Positions 6,857 to 15,486 of a stretch of DNA of 36,611 bases are shown here, piece after piece. The position numbers and the translations under genes are program-made. How positions within the stretch are numbered: the first letter of the stretch is position 1; each line of letters begins with the position of its first letter. The notes under the pieces were generated by a model. It was given only the letters and a program-made list of their open reading frames with translations. It did not search any database and was not told where the DNA came from. Origin of the DNA: Chlamydiota bacterium (GTDB lineage Bacteria; Auribacterota; UBA3054; B51-G9); the NCBI GenBank assembly GCA_003648225.1, contig QMOL01000001.1, positions 1 to 36,611 of the forward strand, in the 5' to 3' direction.

Positions 6857-8089
6857 ATGAGTGCAAACTATCAATTCAAGTGCATAACCTGCGGGAAATT
6901 TTTTCCGGCGAATAATGCGCCTGAATATGTTTGTCCGGTATGCTCAGAAAAACAGGAAGCCGGGAAATCACTTCTTGGTGTCCTTGAATGTTTGTATGAC
7001 TATGAAGAATACAAATTAAGCCATATAAAAAAAAACGCAGGCACGGAAATAATTTTCCCTCCGGTTGTTTTTCCTCCTTTGAAAGTTGGTAATACCCCAT
7101 TATATTCCTCAGAAATTCTCCGCAAAAAAATCGACATTAAAAATCTTTGGCTGAAAGATGAAACCGTTGAACCTACCGGCTCCTACAAGGACCGTGCATC
7201 ATATCTTGTGGTCGCAATGGCTTGCAAAAAAGGCTATGACAAAATCACCTGCGCGTCAACAGGCAACGCCGCAAGTTCTCTTGCGGGGATTTGCGCTTCC
7301 GCGGGAATCGAAAGTTATATTTTTGTTTCCGCTTCGGCTCCGAGAGCAAAACTTGTTCAACTTGCCGCTTACGGCGCGAATTTATTTCCGATTAACGGGA
7401 ATTACGACACTTGTTTTGAGTTAAGTTTACAGGCGACAGAAAAATTCGGTTGGTATAATAGAAATACCGCTTATAATCCGTGGACGATTGAGGGCAAGAA
7501 AACAGCGGCATGGGAAATTGCCTGTCAGTTGAATTTTGACCTTCCCGACCAGGTTTTTGTTCCAACGGGCGACGGTGTAATTATAAGCGGAATTTATAAA
7601 GGTTTTTTTGATTTACTCCAACTTGGCTGGATAGAAAAAATACCGCAGCTCGTTGCAGTTCAACCGGAAGGTTCTGACGCGATTGTAAAAGCGTTAGCTG
7701 AAGATGAAAAAGAGATTTCAAAAATATTTCGCGATTCCGCTGATTCGGTTGCTGATTCACTTGTAGTTAACGCGCCGCGCAACGCGGAAATGGCGCTAAG
7801 AAGTTTGAAAATGTCCGATGGTTACGGTTTAATCGTTTCTGATGATGAAATTATTAAAGCAATTGCTGAAGTTTCCTCTTCAACAGGGATTTTTGTTGAA
7901 CCGGCCGCGTCAACCGCCTGGGCAGGAATAAAGAAAGCGCGTGAAACCGGTAAAATTTCCGCTGAACAAACCGCGGCGATTTTGCTCACAGGAACAGGAT
8001 TGAAAGATATCGCTTCTGCTGAAAAAGCGACTCAACTCCCCTCTCCCGTTGAGCCGAATTTGGAAGCGGTAGCTTCATGTCTTGCGTGA
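6857..8089 (+). CDS. thrC: threonine synthase
   Basis: The 410-residue PLP-dependent fold-type II enzyme converts O-phosphohomoserine to threonine, the last step of threonine synthesis. A small zinc ribbon opens the protein (C9-x2-C12 and C26-x2-C29), as in short archaeal/bacterial ThrC proteins. The catalytic lysine is K111 in EPTGSYKDRAS, the phosphate-binding region includes STGNAASSLAG, and LLTGTGLKD near the C-terminus is also characteristic. The ATG at 6857 is chosen because it places the zinc ribbon at the N-terminus and lies 5 bases after the frr stop. An earlier in-frame ATG at 6806 would lie inside frr and add 17 unneeded residues. Probably transcribed with frr. Confidence 0.93.
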   Translation: MSANYQFKCITCGKFFPANNAPEYVCPVCSEKQEAGKSLLGVLECLYDYEEYKLSHIKKNAGTEIIFPPVVFPPLKVGNTPLYSSEILRKKIDIKNLWLKDETVEPTGSYKDRASYLVVAMACKKGYDKITCASTGNAASSLAGICASAGIESYIFVSASAPRAKLVQLAAYGANLFPINGNYDTCFELSLQATEKFGWYNRNTAYNPWTIEGKKTAAWEIACQLNFDLPDQVFVPTGDGVIISGIYKGFFDLLQLGWIEKIPQLVAVQPEGSDAIVKALAEDEKEISKIFRDSADSVADSLVVNAPRNAEMALRSLKMSDGYGLIVSDDEIIKAIAEVSSSTGIFVEPAASTAWAGIKKARETGKISAEQTAAILLTGTGLKDIASAEKATQLPSPVEPNLEAVASCLA

Positions 8090-8393
8090 TTAATTATAAA
8101 TCATGCAATGAAATAACGAACTAAAGCGTATTCATCGACATAAAATATTGATTGCTATTAACAAATTTTGTCGAATGAAAATTGTTTTTTACAGTTATTT
8201 GCTAAAAACATGCGAATTTTATTGGTTTTTTAAAAACCGTTGGAGGGTCGCCGCGTGACCCGCGTATGCTGGGTTCCCCGGCGACCTAATTGTCGAAGCA
8301 TTTTAATTTACGCAGGTTAGGACGTTGAGGACAACGTCCCTCCAAATGGGGATTTCGCAAACATCCTTTTCGAGTAATCCCTAATTAGTAAAA
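8090..8393. other. intergenic region with one composite repeat
   Basis: This 304-base gap contains no credible ORF. The left half is AT-rich without clear signals. The right half holds the GC-rich composite inverted repeat described at 8240-8345. No convincing promoter is visible before the lipoprotein gene, so that operon's promoter may lie in or beside the repeat. Confidence 0.6.
8240..8345. repeat. composite palindromic intergenic element
   Basis: The element is bounded by inverted ends TTGGAGGG (8240-8247) and CCCTCCAA (8338-8345). It contains two perfect hairpins: GGTCGCCG at 8246-8253 with CGGCGACC at 8279-8286, and GGACGTTG at 8320-8327 with CAACGTCC at 8332-8339. It is much richer in G+C than the surrounding sequence. 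The terminal inverted repeats and internal hairpins resemble a REP/MITE-type dispersed element; no second copy is in the window. Confidence 0.7.
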
Positions 8394-8774
8394 ATGAAAG
8401 TTATTTACCTGATAATTATTTTATTGTTTGCCGGTTGTGTATCATTCAACAAAAAAACGGCAGTCGATGAACAGGTCTTCATTGCCGTTCGTGATGCGGT
8501 TGATAATATCCAGTATCAACGAACTGTTTCCGGATTTGAATATTCTGTAACACCGTATAAAGGCGAGATAAAAACAGAATGGTTTCGAACGCATAAAGGC
8601 GAAGTTAAATTAAGGGTAACGTGTAAAGTAGAAGGAACAAACTACTATGTTACTGTTATCCAAAGAGGATTTTTCCGTAATTCCGAGAATACATATTCGG
8701 CTAAAATATTTAAAGAGAAATTAATAAAAGAAATTAAAAATAATTTATCAACGGTAAAGGAAAATGAAAAGTAA
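8394..8774 (+). CDS. small lipoprotein of unknown function
   Basis: The 126-residue product has a lipoprotein signal peptide with the lipobox LFAGC (Cys15). The mature part is mixed alpha/beta and contains EYSVTPYKGEIKTEW and a KVEGTNYYVTVIQRGFF segment. It starts 6 bases upstream of creD (stop 8774, creD ATG 8781), so the two are very likely translated from one message. No family was recognised. Genomic context suggests a role at the cell envelope. Confidence 0.75.
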   Translation: MKVIYLIIILLFAGCVSFNKKTAVDEQVFIAVRDAVDNIQYQRTVSGFEYSVTPYKGEIKTEWFRTHKGEVKLRVTCKVEGTNYYVTVIQRGFFRNSENTYSAKIFKEKLIKEIKNNLSTVKENEK

Positions 8775-8780
8775 AAAGCC

Positions 8781-10112
8781 ATGAAAACGCAGGCAACAAT
8801 TAAAAGAGCAGGTGATTTTATTCGAAACTCCGCAACACTAAAAATTTTCTCAATAGGATTATTTGTCATGATCCTTTTGGTTCCGGCATCAATGGTTTCC
8901 TCTTTAATGCGTGAAAGAAAGTTGCGAAGAGATTCTGTTGTTCAGGAAATAAATCACAAATGGGGAAATAGTCAAACCATTACATGTCCGTTTTTTACAG
9001 TTCCATATAAATCATTTTACAGGGACAAAAATGATAAGTTAAAATTCAATATTCATTATTTGCATGTTCTGCCTGAAAAGCTTACTGTTTCCGGGCAGAT
9101 AAATCCGGAAATCAGATATAGAAGCATTTATGAAGCTGTTTTATATAACGTTAAACTCAACATAAATGGTAATTTCATTTTGCCTGAACTTAACCAGTCA
9201 AATATCGACCCGGAAAATGTTCTTTGGGATAAAGCAATATTTTCCATTGGTATTACCGATATGAGAGGAATTCAAGATAATATATGTGTCCTTTTTAACG
9301 GGAAAAAATATGATGTAAGTCCGGGATTAAAAACAACCGACCTCGCTTCCGCGGGTTTACATTGTGTCATTCCTTTGTCTTCAGCCAAAGGAGAAAATTT
9401 ATTTTCATTCCGGCTTAACCTTAACGGCAGCGAAAACATTCAATTTATTCCTATTGGCAAAACAACTGATGTCAGTTTAAAATCAAGCTGGGCTTCTCCA
9501 AGTTTTAACGGTTCATTCCTACCTGTTACAAGAAAAATAAGCAGTGCCGGATTTACAGCCGAATGGAACATTTTACATTTGAACAGGAATTTTCCACAAT
9601 TTTGGTTGGACAATCAATATAAGATAACTGATTCTTCTTTTGGTTTAAAATTACTGATCACAACCAACATATATCAAAAATCTATCAGGATATCAAAATA
9701 TGCGTTAATATTTATTATTTTCACATTTGCAGCTTTTTTCTTCTCAGAAATTATCAGTAAAAAAAGAGTTCATCCTATTCAGTACATTTTAATCGGATTA
9801 GCTATTCTTTTATTTTATATTCTTCTTCTTTCAATTTCTGAACATTTGAATTTTGATATTGCTTATATTTTATCAGCTTTAGTTACAACTATTTTAATTA
9901 CCGGTTACTCAAAAGGCATTCTTAAAAACAATCGTTTCACACTCGCTGTTTTTGGAATTCTGATTGTTCTATACTCATACTTATATGTTGTTCTCCAACT
10001 TGAAGATTATGCCTTAATTATGGGCAGTATCGGTCTGCTGTTTGTATTAAGCACAGTAATGTACATAACGAGGAAAATAGACTGGTATTCTTTGGAGAAA
10101 AAGGGGGAATAA
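8781..10112 (+). CDS. creD: CreD-family inner membrane protein
   Basis: The 443-residue protein has the CreD layout: one N-terminal membrane helix (about 22-42), a large extracytoplasmic domain (about 45-290), and a block of C-terminal membrane helices (about 300-435). Family segments include ASMVSSLMRERKLRRDSVVQE just after the first helix, TCPFFTVPY, and the FNGSFLPV/FTAEWNILHLNRNFPQFW region. CreD in Escherichia coli is controlled by the CreBC two-component system and affects envelope integrity and colicin E2 tolerance; its molecular activity is unknown. No creBC genes are present here. The gene follows a small lipoprotein and precedes a permease pair. Confidence 0.9.
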   Translation: MKTQATIKRAGDFIRNSATLKIFSIGLFVMILLVPASMVSSLMRERKLRRDSVVQEINHKWGNSQTITCPFFTVPYKSFYRDKNDKLKFNIHYLHVLPEKLTVSGQINPEIRYRSIYEAVLYNVKLNINGNFILPELNQSNIDPENVLWDKAIFSIGITDMRGIQDNICVLFNGKKYDVSPGLKTTDLASAGLHCVIPLSSAKGENLFSFRLNLNGSENIQFIPIGKTTDVSLKSSWASPSFNGSFLPVTRKISSAGFTAEWNILHLNRNFPQFWLDNQYKITDSSFGLKLLITTNIYQKSIRISKYALIFIIFTFAAFFFSEIISKKRVHPIQYILIGLAILLFYILLLSISEHLNFDIAYILSALVTTILITGYSKGILKNNRFTLAVFGILIVLYSYLYVVLQLEDYALIMGSIGLLFVLSTVMYITRKIDWYSLEKKGE

Positions 10113-10124
10113 TTTATCAAAACA

Positions 10125-10607
10125 ATGTATTATTTATATTTAATAACCGGATTGGCACTATTACTTTCTGTCATTACAGACAGAAAAAAGACAACTGCCG
10201 CTATAAAAATTTCCTACAAAAAATTCGTTAATATTTTACCGGCATTTTTAATTATGCTCATTTTTGTTTCTCTTGTTCTATTCTTTGTTCCAGATAAAAT
10301 GATCTCAAATTATTTGGGAAATAATGATAAAATTACCGGTATCGCTTTAGCTTCGCTTTTCGGTTCAATAACTTTAATGCCGGGATTTATTGCTTATCCG
10401 CTGTGCGGTATTTTGTTGGAAAAAGGCGTTAGTTATATGGTCCTGGCAGCTTTCTCCACTACTTTAATGATGGTTGGTATTCTTACATATCCAATAGAAA
10501 AAGAATATTTCGGGATTAAAGTTACTATTATAAGAAATGTAATCAGTTTGGTTATCGCGCTTATTATCGCATTAGCAATCGGCATTTTCTACGGTGAATT
10601 ATTATGA
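10125..10607 (+). CDS. half-size permease, N-terminal partner (DUF318/ArsP-like family)
   Basis: The 160-residue protein has about four to five membrane helices. It contains the family core FGSITLMPGFIAYPLCG (about 85-101) followed by TTLMMVGILTYPIEKEYFG, characteristic of the YraQ/DUF318 permease superfamily that includes the organoarsenical exporter ArsP. In that family one long protein holds two inverted halves. Here the halves are separate genes, and this one overlaps the next by four bases (ATGA, 10604-10607). The substrate is unknown. Membership of a creD-containing operon is inferred from the 12-base gap. Confidence 0.8.
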   Translation: MYYLYLITGLALLLSVITDRKKTTAAIKISYKKFVNILPAFLIMLIFVSLVLFFVPDKMISNYLGNNDKITGIALASLFGSITLMPGFIAYPLCGILLEKGVSYMVLAAFSTTLMMVGILTYPIEKEYFGIKVTIIRNVISLVIALIIALAIGIFYGELL

Positions 10608-11137
10608 AGATGCAAAACAAGTATATTAAAATATTCTTAATAGGAATTTATTTCGCTTTTGTTCTATGCTCTTTTATGTTCGGATTTGAACAAGGAAAAC
10701 AAATAGGTCATAACTTCATTTCCTTTTCCATTGGAATGTTGAAAATTTTGCCCTGCGCGTTTATTCTAATCGGTTTGTTTGAAGTATGGGTGAAAAAGGA
10801 AAAAGTCGAAAAACATTTGGGAAAAGATTCCGGCATTGCAGGCTACATCTGGATTATTCTTCTTGCCGGAACCACTGTTGGAGGATTGTATGTAGCTTTC
10901 CCCGTTGCCTCCTCCTTATTTAAAAAAGGCGCGAAACTTTCTATTATTTTTACATACATTGGCGCAGCCGCGATTTGCCGAATTCCGATGACAATTTTTG
11001 AAGCGTCATTTTTAGGTATAAAATTCAGTTTGATAAGATTGATTATTTCTATACCGTTAGTGATTTTAAGCTCCGTATTGCTCGGGAAATATTTAGAAAA
11101 AAATAATTACAAAATTGTAACACAAAATCAATCATAA
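10604..11137 (+). CDS. half-size permease, C-terminal partner (DUF318/ArsP-like family)
   Basis: This 177-residue membrane protein carries the second-half core: LAGTTVGGLYVAFPVASSLFKKGA (about 87-110), then TYIGAAAICRIPMTIFEASFLG (about 117-138) and SLIRLIISIPLVIL. It starts within the last codons of the preceding permease gene, so the two are translationally coupled and probably form one heterodimeric transporter. Split forms of this permease with the same motifs occur in Firmicutes and other phyla, so this is a known arrangement rather than a broken gene. Transported substrate unknown. Confidence 0.8.
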   Translation: MKMQNKYIKIFLIGIYFAFVLCSFMFGFEQGKQIGHNFISFSIGMLKILPCAFILIGLFEVWVKKEKVEKHLGKDSGIAGYIWIILLAGTTVGGLYVAFPVASSLFKKGAKLSIIFTYIGAAAICRIPMTIFEASFLGIKFSLIRLIISIPLVILSSVLLGKYLEKNNYKIVTQNQS

Positions 11138-11162
11138 CGCATAATCTTTCAAGAAAACCTAT

Positions 11163-13898
11163 ATGAAGAAACTTTTATTGATAATCGGATTTGTCACAAT
11201 TTTGCTTACCGGATGTACTGCGGTTAATTCAGATTCAACCGTTTCGAAAAGCGAAATAAAATCTAAAATAATTCCAGAAAAATCCAATTGGGATGAAACC
11301 GCTTCGGTAGGCATTAAATCCAATCGCATTATTCTTCCAAACAGTCAAACTCTAACTCCGGCCGGAAAAACAACTGAGCTTCCCGGCATGCGGCCGGTCA
11401 CTGTATCGATTTCGCCTGATGGAAAGCTTTTAGCAACATCAGGTAAAACAAGTAAATTGTTGATTTTCAATCTTCCCGCAACCAATGCGCCGCATTTCAT
11501 CTCACTTCCGGGCGAAGAAGATTTGGTTGAAAGAATGGAAACACATGAGATAAATCCTGATAAAAGCGGGCAGATAAGTTATACGGGACTTGTTTTTTCT
11601 CCCGACGGGAAGCGAATTTATCTCAGTAATGTCAATGGAAGTATTAAAGTTTTTTCCGTAGCGGTAAACGGTATTGTCCGCCCGGCCGGAACATGGAAAT
11701 TACCGGGAAAAGCCGCTCCGGAACGAAACAACGAAATCCCCGCCGGATTAGCTGTTTCGGCTGATGGAAAACGTCTTTATGTCTGCGGGAGTTTATCTAA
11801 TAAACTTCTTGAACTCGATACCGCAACCGGCAAAGTTTTGCGCAGTATTCCGGTAGGCATGATTCCTTTTCAGGTAAAAGTTCAAAACGGCATCGCTTAT
11901 GTCAGTAATCGCGCGGGACGGAGACCAAACAAAAATGACGCAACCGAAACTTCAGGGCGGGGAGTTAATGTGCGGGTTACCGGTCCGCTTTCTCTTGTTG
12001 CTCCCGGAACTGTAAGTGTTATTGATTTAAAGACGGGGAATTCTCTTGCTGAGATTGAAGTTGGGCAACAGCCCGGCGCGATGATATTTTCACCGGATAA
12101 GAATTATCTTATTGTTGCTAATGCTGATGACGATACACTCAGCGTTATTGATATTCAAAGTTTGAAAGTTATCGAAACTCCATCTGTTCGTTGGAAAGCA
12201 GATGATCCGTTTGGAGCATCGCCTACAGCTTTAACCTTCATCGGCGACTCCACACTTGCCGTTTGTCTGGGCACGCAAAATACGTTAGCTATTTTTAATT
12301 TTATTCCCGGGAAAACAACTTTATCGGGAATGATTCCAACCGCTTGGTTTCCTTCCGGAGTTGTTTATGATGCTAAGCGCCGCACAATTCATATTTCAAA
12401 TATGAAAGGTTTCGGTTCCGGAGCGAATCTTATAAAAGAAGGTAAAAAATCTAATTCCCGTATATATTTTGGAACCATCTCACATATTCCTTTGCCAAAC
12501 CTTGACGACGAAGATGAACTTGAAGAATTAACCGAGCAAGTACTTGACAATTACCGCATAGATGTGGTTCGGAGAGCTTTACTGCCCCCCCGTTCAAATC
12601 GAAAAGCCGTTCCTGTTCCTGAGCGGTCAGGTGAGCCGAGTGTTTTTAAACATGTCATATATATTATCCGTGAAAACCGGACTTACGACCAAGTGTTAGG
12701 AGATATAACTGAAGGCGAAGGCGATAAAACTCTCTGTATTTTCGGTGAAAAATTAACGCCTAATATTCATAAGATGGTGCGGGACTTTGTTCTTTTAGAT
12801 AATATCTATTGCTCAGGTATTTTGAGCGCCGATGGGCATAACTGGTGTCTTTCGGCCTTTGCTAACGATTATCTTGAACGCAGTTTCGCAGGCTGGCCAA
12901 GAGCTTATCCGGACAGTTTGGGCAAAAATGATATTGATGTAATGGCTTGGTCACCACAAGGATTTCTTTGGAGCGCGGCAGCAAAAGCCGGGCAGTCAGT
13001 TCGTGTTTACGGTGAAATGTGTCTTGGCAGTACAATGTTTACCGACCCTAAAAAAAAGGGGAAGCCATCTTTCACCGATTTTTATCTTGACCGCGTTAAC
13101 GGGACAAAGTTGTGTACTTTCAAAGTAAAACCTGCTCATAAATCAGTAGCCCCGTTTCTCGCGACAAATTATCCCGCATGGGCAGCAAGCATTCCCGACC
13201 AAACCCGTGCGGATATTTTTATTAATCACCTTAAAGCTTGCGAACGTGGTGAAGCGGAATTTGAAAATCTTCATATTCTTTCAGTTCATAACAATCATAC
13301 GTCAGGAACTCTTGCCGGTTATCCCACTCCGGCTGCGGCTGTCGCCGATAACGACCTTGCTCTCGGTCGTATTATCGAAGCCGTCAGTAAAAGTTCTTTT
13401 TGGAAGGACACTTGTATTTTCAGTATTGAGGATGACCCTCAGGCAGGGTGGGACCATATCAGCGGATTTCGCACTGACTGCCAGGTTGTCAGTCCCTACA
13501 CCAAGCGCAAAAAAGTGATTTCGAGTCATTTCAACCAGCCGGGTTTAATTCGCACTATTGGTTTAATTCTTGGTTTTCCACCTTTAAATCAGATGGATGC
13601 CGGTTCCACACCGCTGCGTGATTGTTTCACGGACATTCCTGATTTTACGCCCTATCTGGCTGTTTCAAATCAAGTTCCTCTTAATCAAATTAACCCGTCT
13701 GCTACTGCACTAACGGATCCTAAAATGAAGAGTTATGCAGAAATTTCTGAAACAATGCCTTTCGATCGAGTCGATGCCTGTAATGAAGATTTACTCAACC
13801 ATATTCTCTGGTTTGCCATGAAAGGTTCACAGTCCACTTATCCAAAATGGGCAGTTATTCCTGTTGAATTACGAGGAATAGATGATGACGATGATTAA
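11163..13898 (+). CDS. lipoprotein with YncE-like beta-propeller and phosphoesterase domain
   Basis: The 911-residue protein has a lipobox (LLTGC, Cys18). A seven-bladed propeller region (about 60-430) follows with repeated YVTN/SPDG-type motifs (VSISPDGKLLATSG, VFSPDGKRIYLSN, AVSADGKRLYVCG, IFSPDKNYLIVANADDDT). A phosphoesterase domain (about 490-840, PF04185-like) begins with HVIYIIRENRTYDQVLGD and includes HNNHTSG (about 707) and EDDPQAGWDHISG (about 755). This combination is a known architecture, usually annotated as bifunctional YncE/alkaline phosphatase-family protein, thought to act on phosphoesters outside the cytoplasm. It follows the permease pair by 25 bases. Substrate unknown. Confidence 0.88.
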   Translation: MKKLLLIIGFVTILLTGCTAVNSDSTVSKSEIKSKIIPEKSNWDETASVGIKSNRIILPNSQTLTPAGKTTELPGMRPVTVSISPDGKLLATSGKTSKLLIFNLPATNAPHFISLPGEEDLVERMETHEINPDKSGQISYTGLVFSPDGKRIYLSNVNGSIKVFSVAVNGIVRPAGTWKLPGKAAPERNNEIPAGLAVSADGKRLYVCGSLSNKLLELDTATGKVLRSIPVGMIPFQVKVQNGIAYVSNRAGRRPNKNDATETSGRGVNVRVTGPLSLVAPGTVSVIDLKTGNSLAEIEVGQQPGAMIFSPDKNYLIVANADDDTLSVIDIQSLKVIETPSVRWKADDPFGASPTALTFIGDSTLAVCLGTQNTLAIFNFIPGKTTLSGMIPTAWFPSGVVYDAKRRTIHISNMKGFGSGANLIKEGKKSNSRIYFGTISHIPLPNLDDEDELEELTEQVLDNYRIDVVRRALLPPRSNRKAVPVPERSGEPSVFKHVIYIIRENRTYDQVLGDITEGEGDKTLCIFGEKLTPNIHKMVRDFVLLDNIYCSGILSADGHNWCLSAFANDYLERSFAGWPRAYPDSLGKNDIDVMAWSPQGFLWSAAAKAGQSVRVYGEMCLGSTMFTDPKKKGKPSFTDFYLDRVNGTKLCTFKVKPAHKSVAPFLATNYPAWAASIPDQTRADIFINHLKACERGEAEFENLHILSVHNNHTSGTLAGYPTPAAAVADNDLALGRIIEAVSKSSFWKDTCIFSIEDDPQAGWDHISGFRTDCQVVSPYTKRKKVISSHFNQPGLIRTIGLILGFPPLNQMDAGSTPLRDCFTDIPDFTPYLAVSNQVPLNQINPSATALTDPKMKSYAEISETMPFDRVDACNEDLLNHILWFAMKGSQSTYPKWAVIPVELRGIDDDDD

Positions 13899-13956
13899 AA
13901 TAAAAGTATAATTTTTCCAAGTGATAAATTTATAAAAAAACTAAGGAGAAGAAATA

Positions 13957-14619
13957 ATGAAATTACGTTGTTTGTCAATTTTACTCTGTTTACTATTTTT
14001 CCCTGCCAAAATCAATGCAAAAAAAATTGTTTTGAAAAATTATATTATTGTGGTTGCATTAGAATCAGAAACCTCCTGTTCCGATTTGAATAAATTCGCT
14101 CCTGTTGTTTATACGGGAATGGGAAAGGTCAATGCCGCAATTAAACTTTATGATGCTATTTTACTTTACCATCCTGATTTAGTTATTAATTACGGTACCG
14201 CCGGGGCAATAAACAATAGTAATGGACTTTTCCATATTGATACTTTCATACAAAGGGATATGGATGCACGGGCATTAGGCGTTCCGCGTGGTGTTACGCC
14301 ATTTTCGAATCAAGAGTTACCACTCGCTAAAGGTATTGTTTTAGGAACCGGAGACTCTTTTGTAACAAATCAAAAAAAACAATTGGAAGGCCTTGATATT
14401 CAACTCAATCTGGTAGATATGGAAGGATTCGCTTTGATGAAAGTTTGCAAACATCATGGAATTGAATTTCAATGTTATAAATTTGTTACTGATGTTTCAG
14501 ATTCTGCTGCTTCATCTAAATGGAAGAAAAGCATTTCAAGCGGAATAGAAGTGTTTAAAAAAATGCTGTGTGAAAAATATGGCATTTCTAAATTAACTAA
14601 ATTGATAGTTCAAAGGTAA
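13957..14619 (+). CDS. MTA/SAH nucleosidase-like protein with signal peptide
   Basis: The 220-residue product belongs to the nucleoside phosphorylase/nucleosidase superfamily. Residues matching MTAN are visible: E36 in VVALESE, GTAGA at 80-84, E156 in LVDMEGFAL (ribose binding), and D182 in VTDVSDSA (general acid). In the cytoplasmic family the enzyme starts a few residues before the first strand. Here an N-terminal 21-residue hydrophobic segment ending PAKINA looks like a signal peptide, which would place the nucleosidase in the periplasm. The start is supported by an AAGGAGA ribosome site 8 bases upstream. An exported purine-nucleoside scavenging enzyme is inferred; exact substrate uncertain. 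Confidence 0.8.
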   Translation: MKLRCLSILLCLLFFPAKINAKKIVLKNYIIVVALESETSCSDLNKFAPVVYTGMGKVNAAIKLYDAILLYHPDLVINYGTAGAINNSNGLFHIDTFIQRDMDARALGVPRGVTPFSNQELPLAKGIVLGTGDSFVTNQKKQLEGLDIQLNLVDMEGFALMKVCKHHGIEFQCYKFVTDVSDSAASSKWKKSISSGIEVFKKMLCEKYGISKLTKLIVQR

Positions 14620-14653
14620 AAGACAACTAAATAAATTCAAAACAAAGGAAAAA

Positions 14654-15307
14654 ATGAAAATTAAAAACGGAAATTCACTTCTCTTTATAGGGGATTCTAT
14701 AACAGATTGCGGGCGCGCGCGACCGGTTGGTACCGGAATAGGATTGGGAGAAAGTTATGTTGCTTTTGTTAATAGCCTTCTTACAGCATTCTATCCCGCG
14801 CGCGAAATAACAGTTTTAAATACCGGAATAAGCGGGAACAGAGTTATCGACCTCGAAGCGCGCTGGCAGACGGATGTATTGGATTTAGCACCCGACTGGC
14901 TCTCGGTAATGATTGGAATCAACGATGTTTGGCGGCAATTCGATGACTATCTTAACCCTAATCAAGTTACAATTAGCATTTATGAAAGTATTTATCGTAA
15001 TATCTTGGAACAGACGCGTCGAAACTTAAAAGGTCTTGTACTAATGACACCCTATTACATCGAAACGAATTTGTCTGACCCAATGCGCGAACGCATGGAT
15101 AAATATGGAAAGGTAGTTGAAAAACTCGCTCATGAGTTTGATGCAATTTTTGTCAATGTGCAAACCGCATTTGACTTTCATCTTACTCATCGGCCAACGC
15201 AGTCGTTGTGTAGCGATCGTGTTCATCCCAACCAAACAGGTCACATGATTATAGCCAAATCTTTTCTGACGGCTGTAGGATTTGACTGGAATTTGGCTTT
15301 AGATTGA
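14654..15307 (+). CDS. SGNH/GDSL-family esterase or lipase
   Basis: The 217-residue hydrolase shows all four SGNH blocks: GDSIT with catalytic Ser15, Gly in GISGN (58-62), Asn90 in GIND, and D188-x2-H191 in SDRVHPN. There is no signal peptide, so it should be cytoplasmic. Close relatives in this style are annotated as GDSL acyl-esterases acting on acetylated sugars, such as acetylxylan, but the substrate cannot be fixed from sequence. An AAAGGA ribosome site precedes the ATG. It lies 35 bases downstream of the nucleosidase-like gene and may share its transcript. Confidence 0.92.
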   Translation: MKIKNGNSLLFIGDSITDCGRARPVGTGIGLGESYVAFVNSLLTAFYPAREITVLNTGISGNRVIDLEARWQTDVLDLAPDWLSVMIGINDVWRQFDDYLNPNQVTISIYESIYRNILEQTRRNLKGLVLMTPYYIETNLSDPMRERMDKYGKVVEKLAHEFDAIFVNVQTAFDFHLTHRPTQSLCSDRVHPNQTGHMIIAKSFLTAVGFDWNLALD

Positions 15308-15317
15308 TGCTTGTTTT

Positions 15318-15326
15318 TGGTATAAT
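15318..15326 (+). promoter_or_regulatory. extended -10 promoter candidate
   Basis: TGG followed by TATAAT forms a TGN extended -10 box inside TTTTTGGTATAATA. No good -35 box is present, as is usual for this class. The predicted start near 15333 would give a leader of about 155 bases to the PEP-CTERM gene. The same 14 bases occur at 25554-25567, before the DUF4139 gene. Confidence 0.5.
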
Positions 15327-15358
15327 AAGTAAATGTTATCAACAACTTAACAATATAA

Positions 15359-15484
15359 AAAATCTGGGATGAATTAATTGTTGAACAAACTTTTATACTT
15401 TTTGAGTTTAAAACCGCACGACTCGGCTGTAAGACCTCATTAGGAAAAGTTGACGCACATTTGGACACACAATTAAAAGCATAA
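15359..15484 (+). pseudogene. possible start-less gene remnant
   Basis: After an in-frame stop at 15356-15358 the frame stays open for 41 codons and ends in TAA at 15482-15484, with no ATG, GTG or usable TTG near its beginning. The peptide looks protein-like (FILFEFKTARLGCKTSLGK) instead of AT-rich noise. It may be the 3' remnant of a lost gene. I cannot name the family, and a short open frame by chance is a real alternative. Confidence 0.25.
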
Positions 15485-15486
15485 TA

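Noticed and set aside
8090..8239. tRNA or small RNA gene in the gap after thrC
   Set aside because: No cloverleaf, CCA end or stable fold other than the repeat was found. No tRNA was seen in any other gap either.
10125..11137. Frameshifted single permease gene
   Set aside because: Both halves have their own start, and the four-base ATGA overlap is normal coupling; split forms of this permease exist in other phyla.
15450..15461. TGACGCACATTT, matching part of the ECF motif before the sigma gene
   Set aside because: The second block (ATTGTA at the right distance) is absent and the orientation points away from any gene, so it is likely a chance match.
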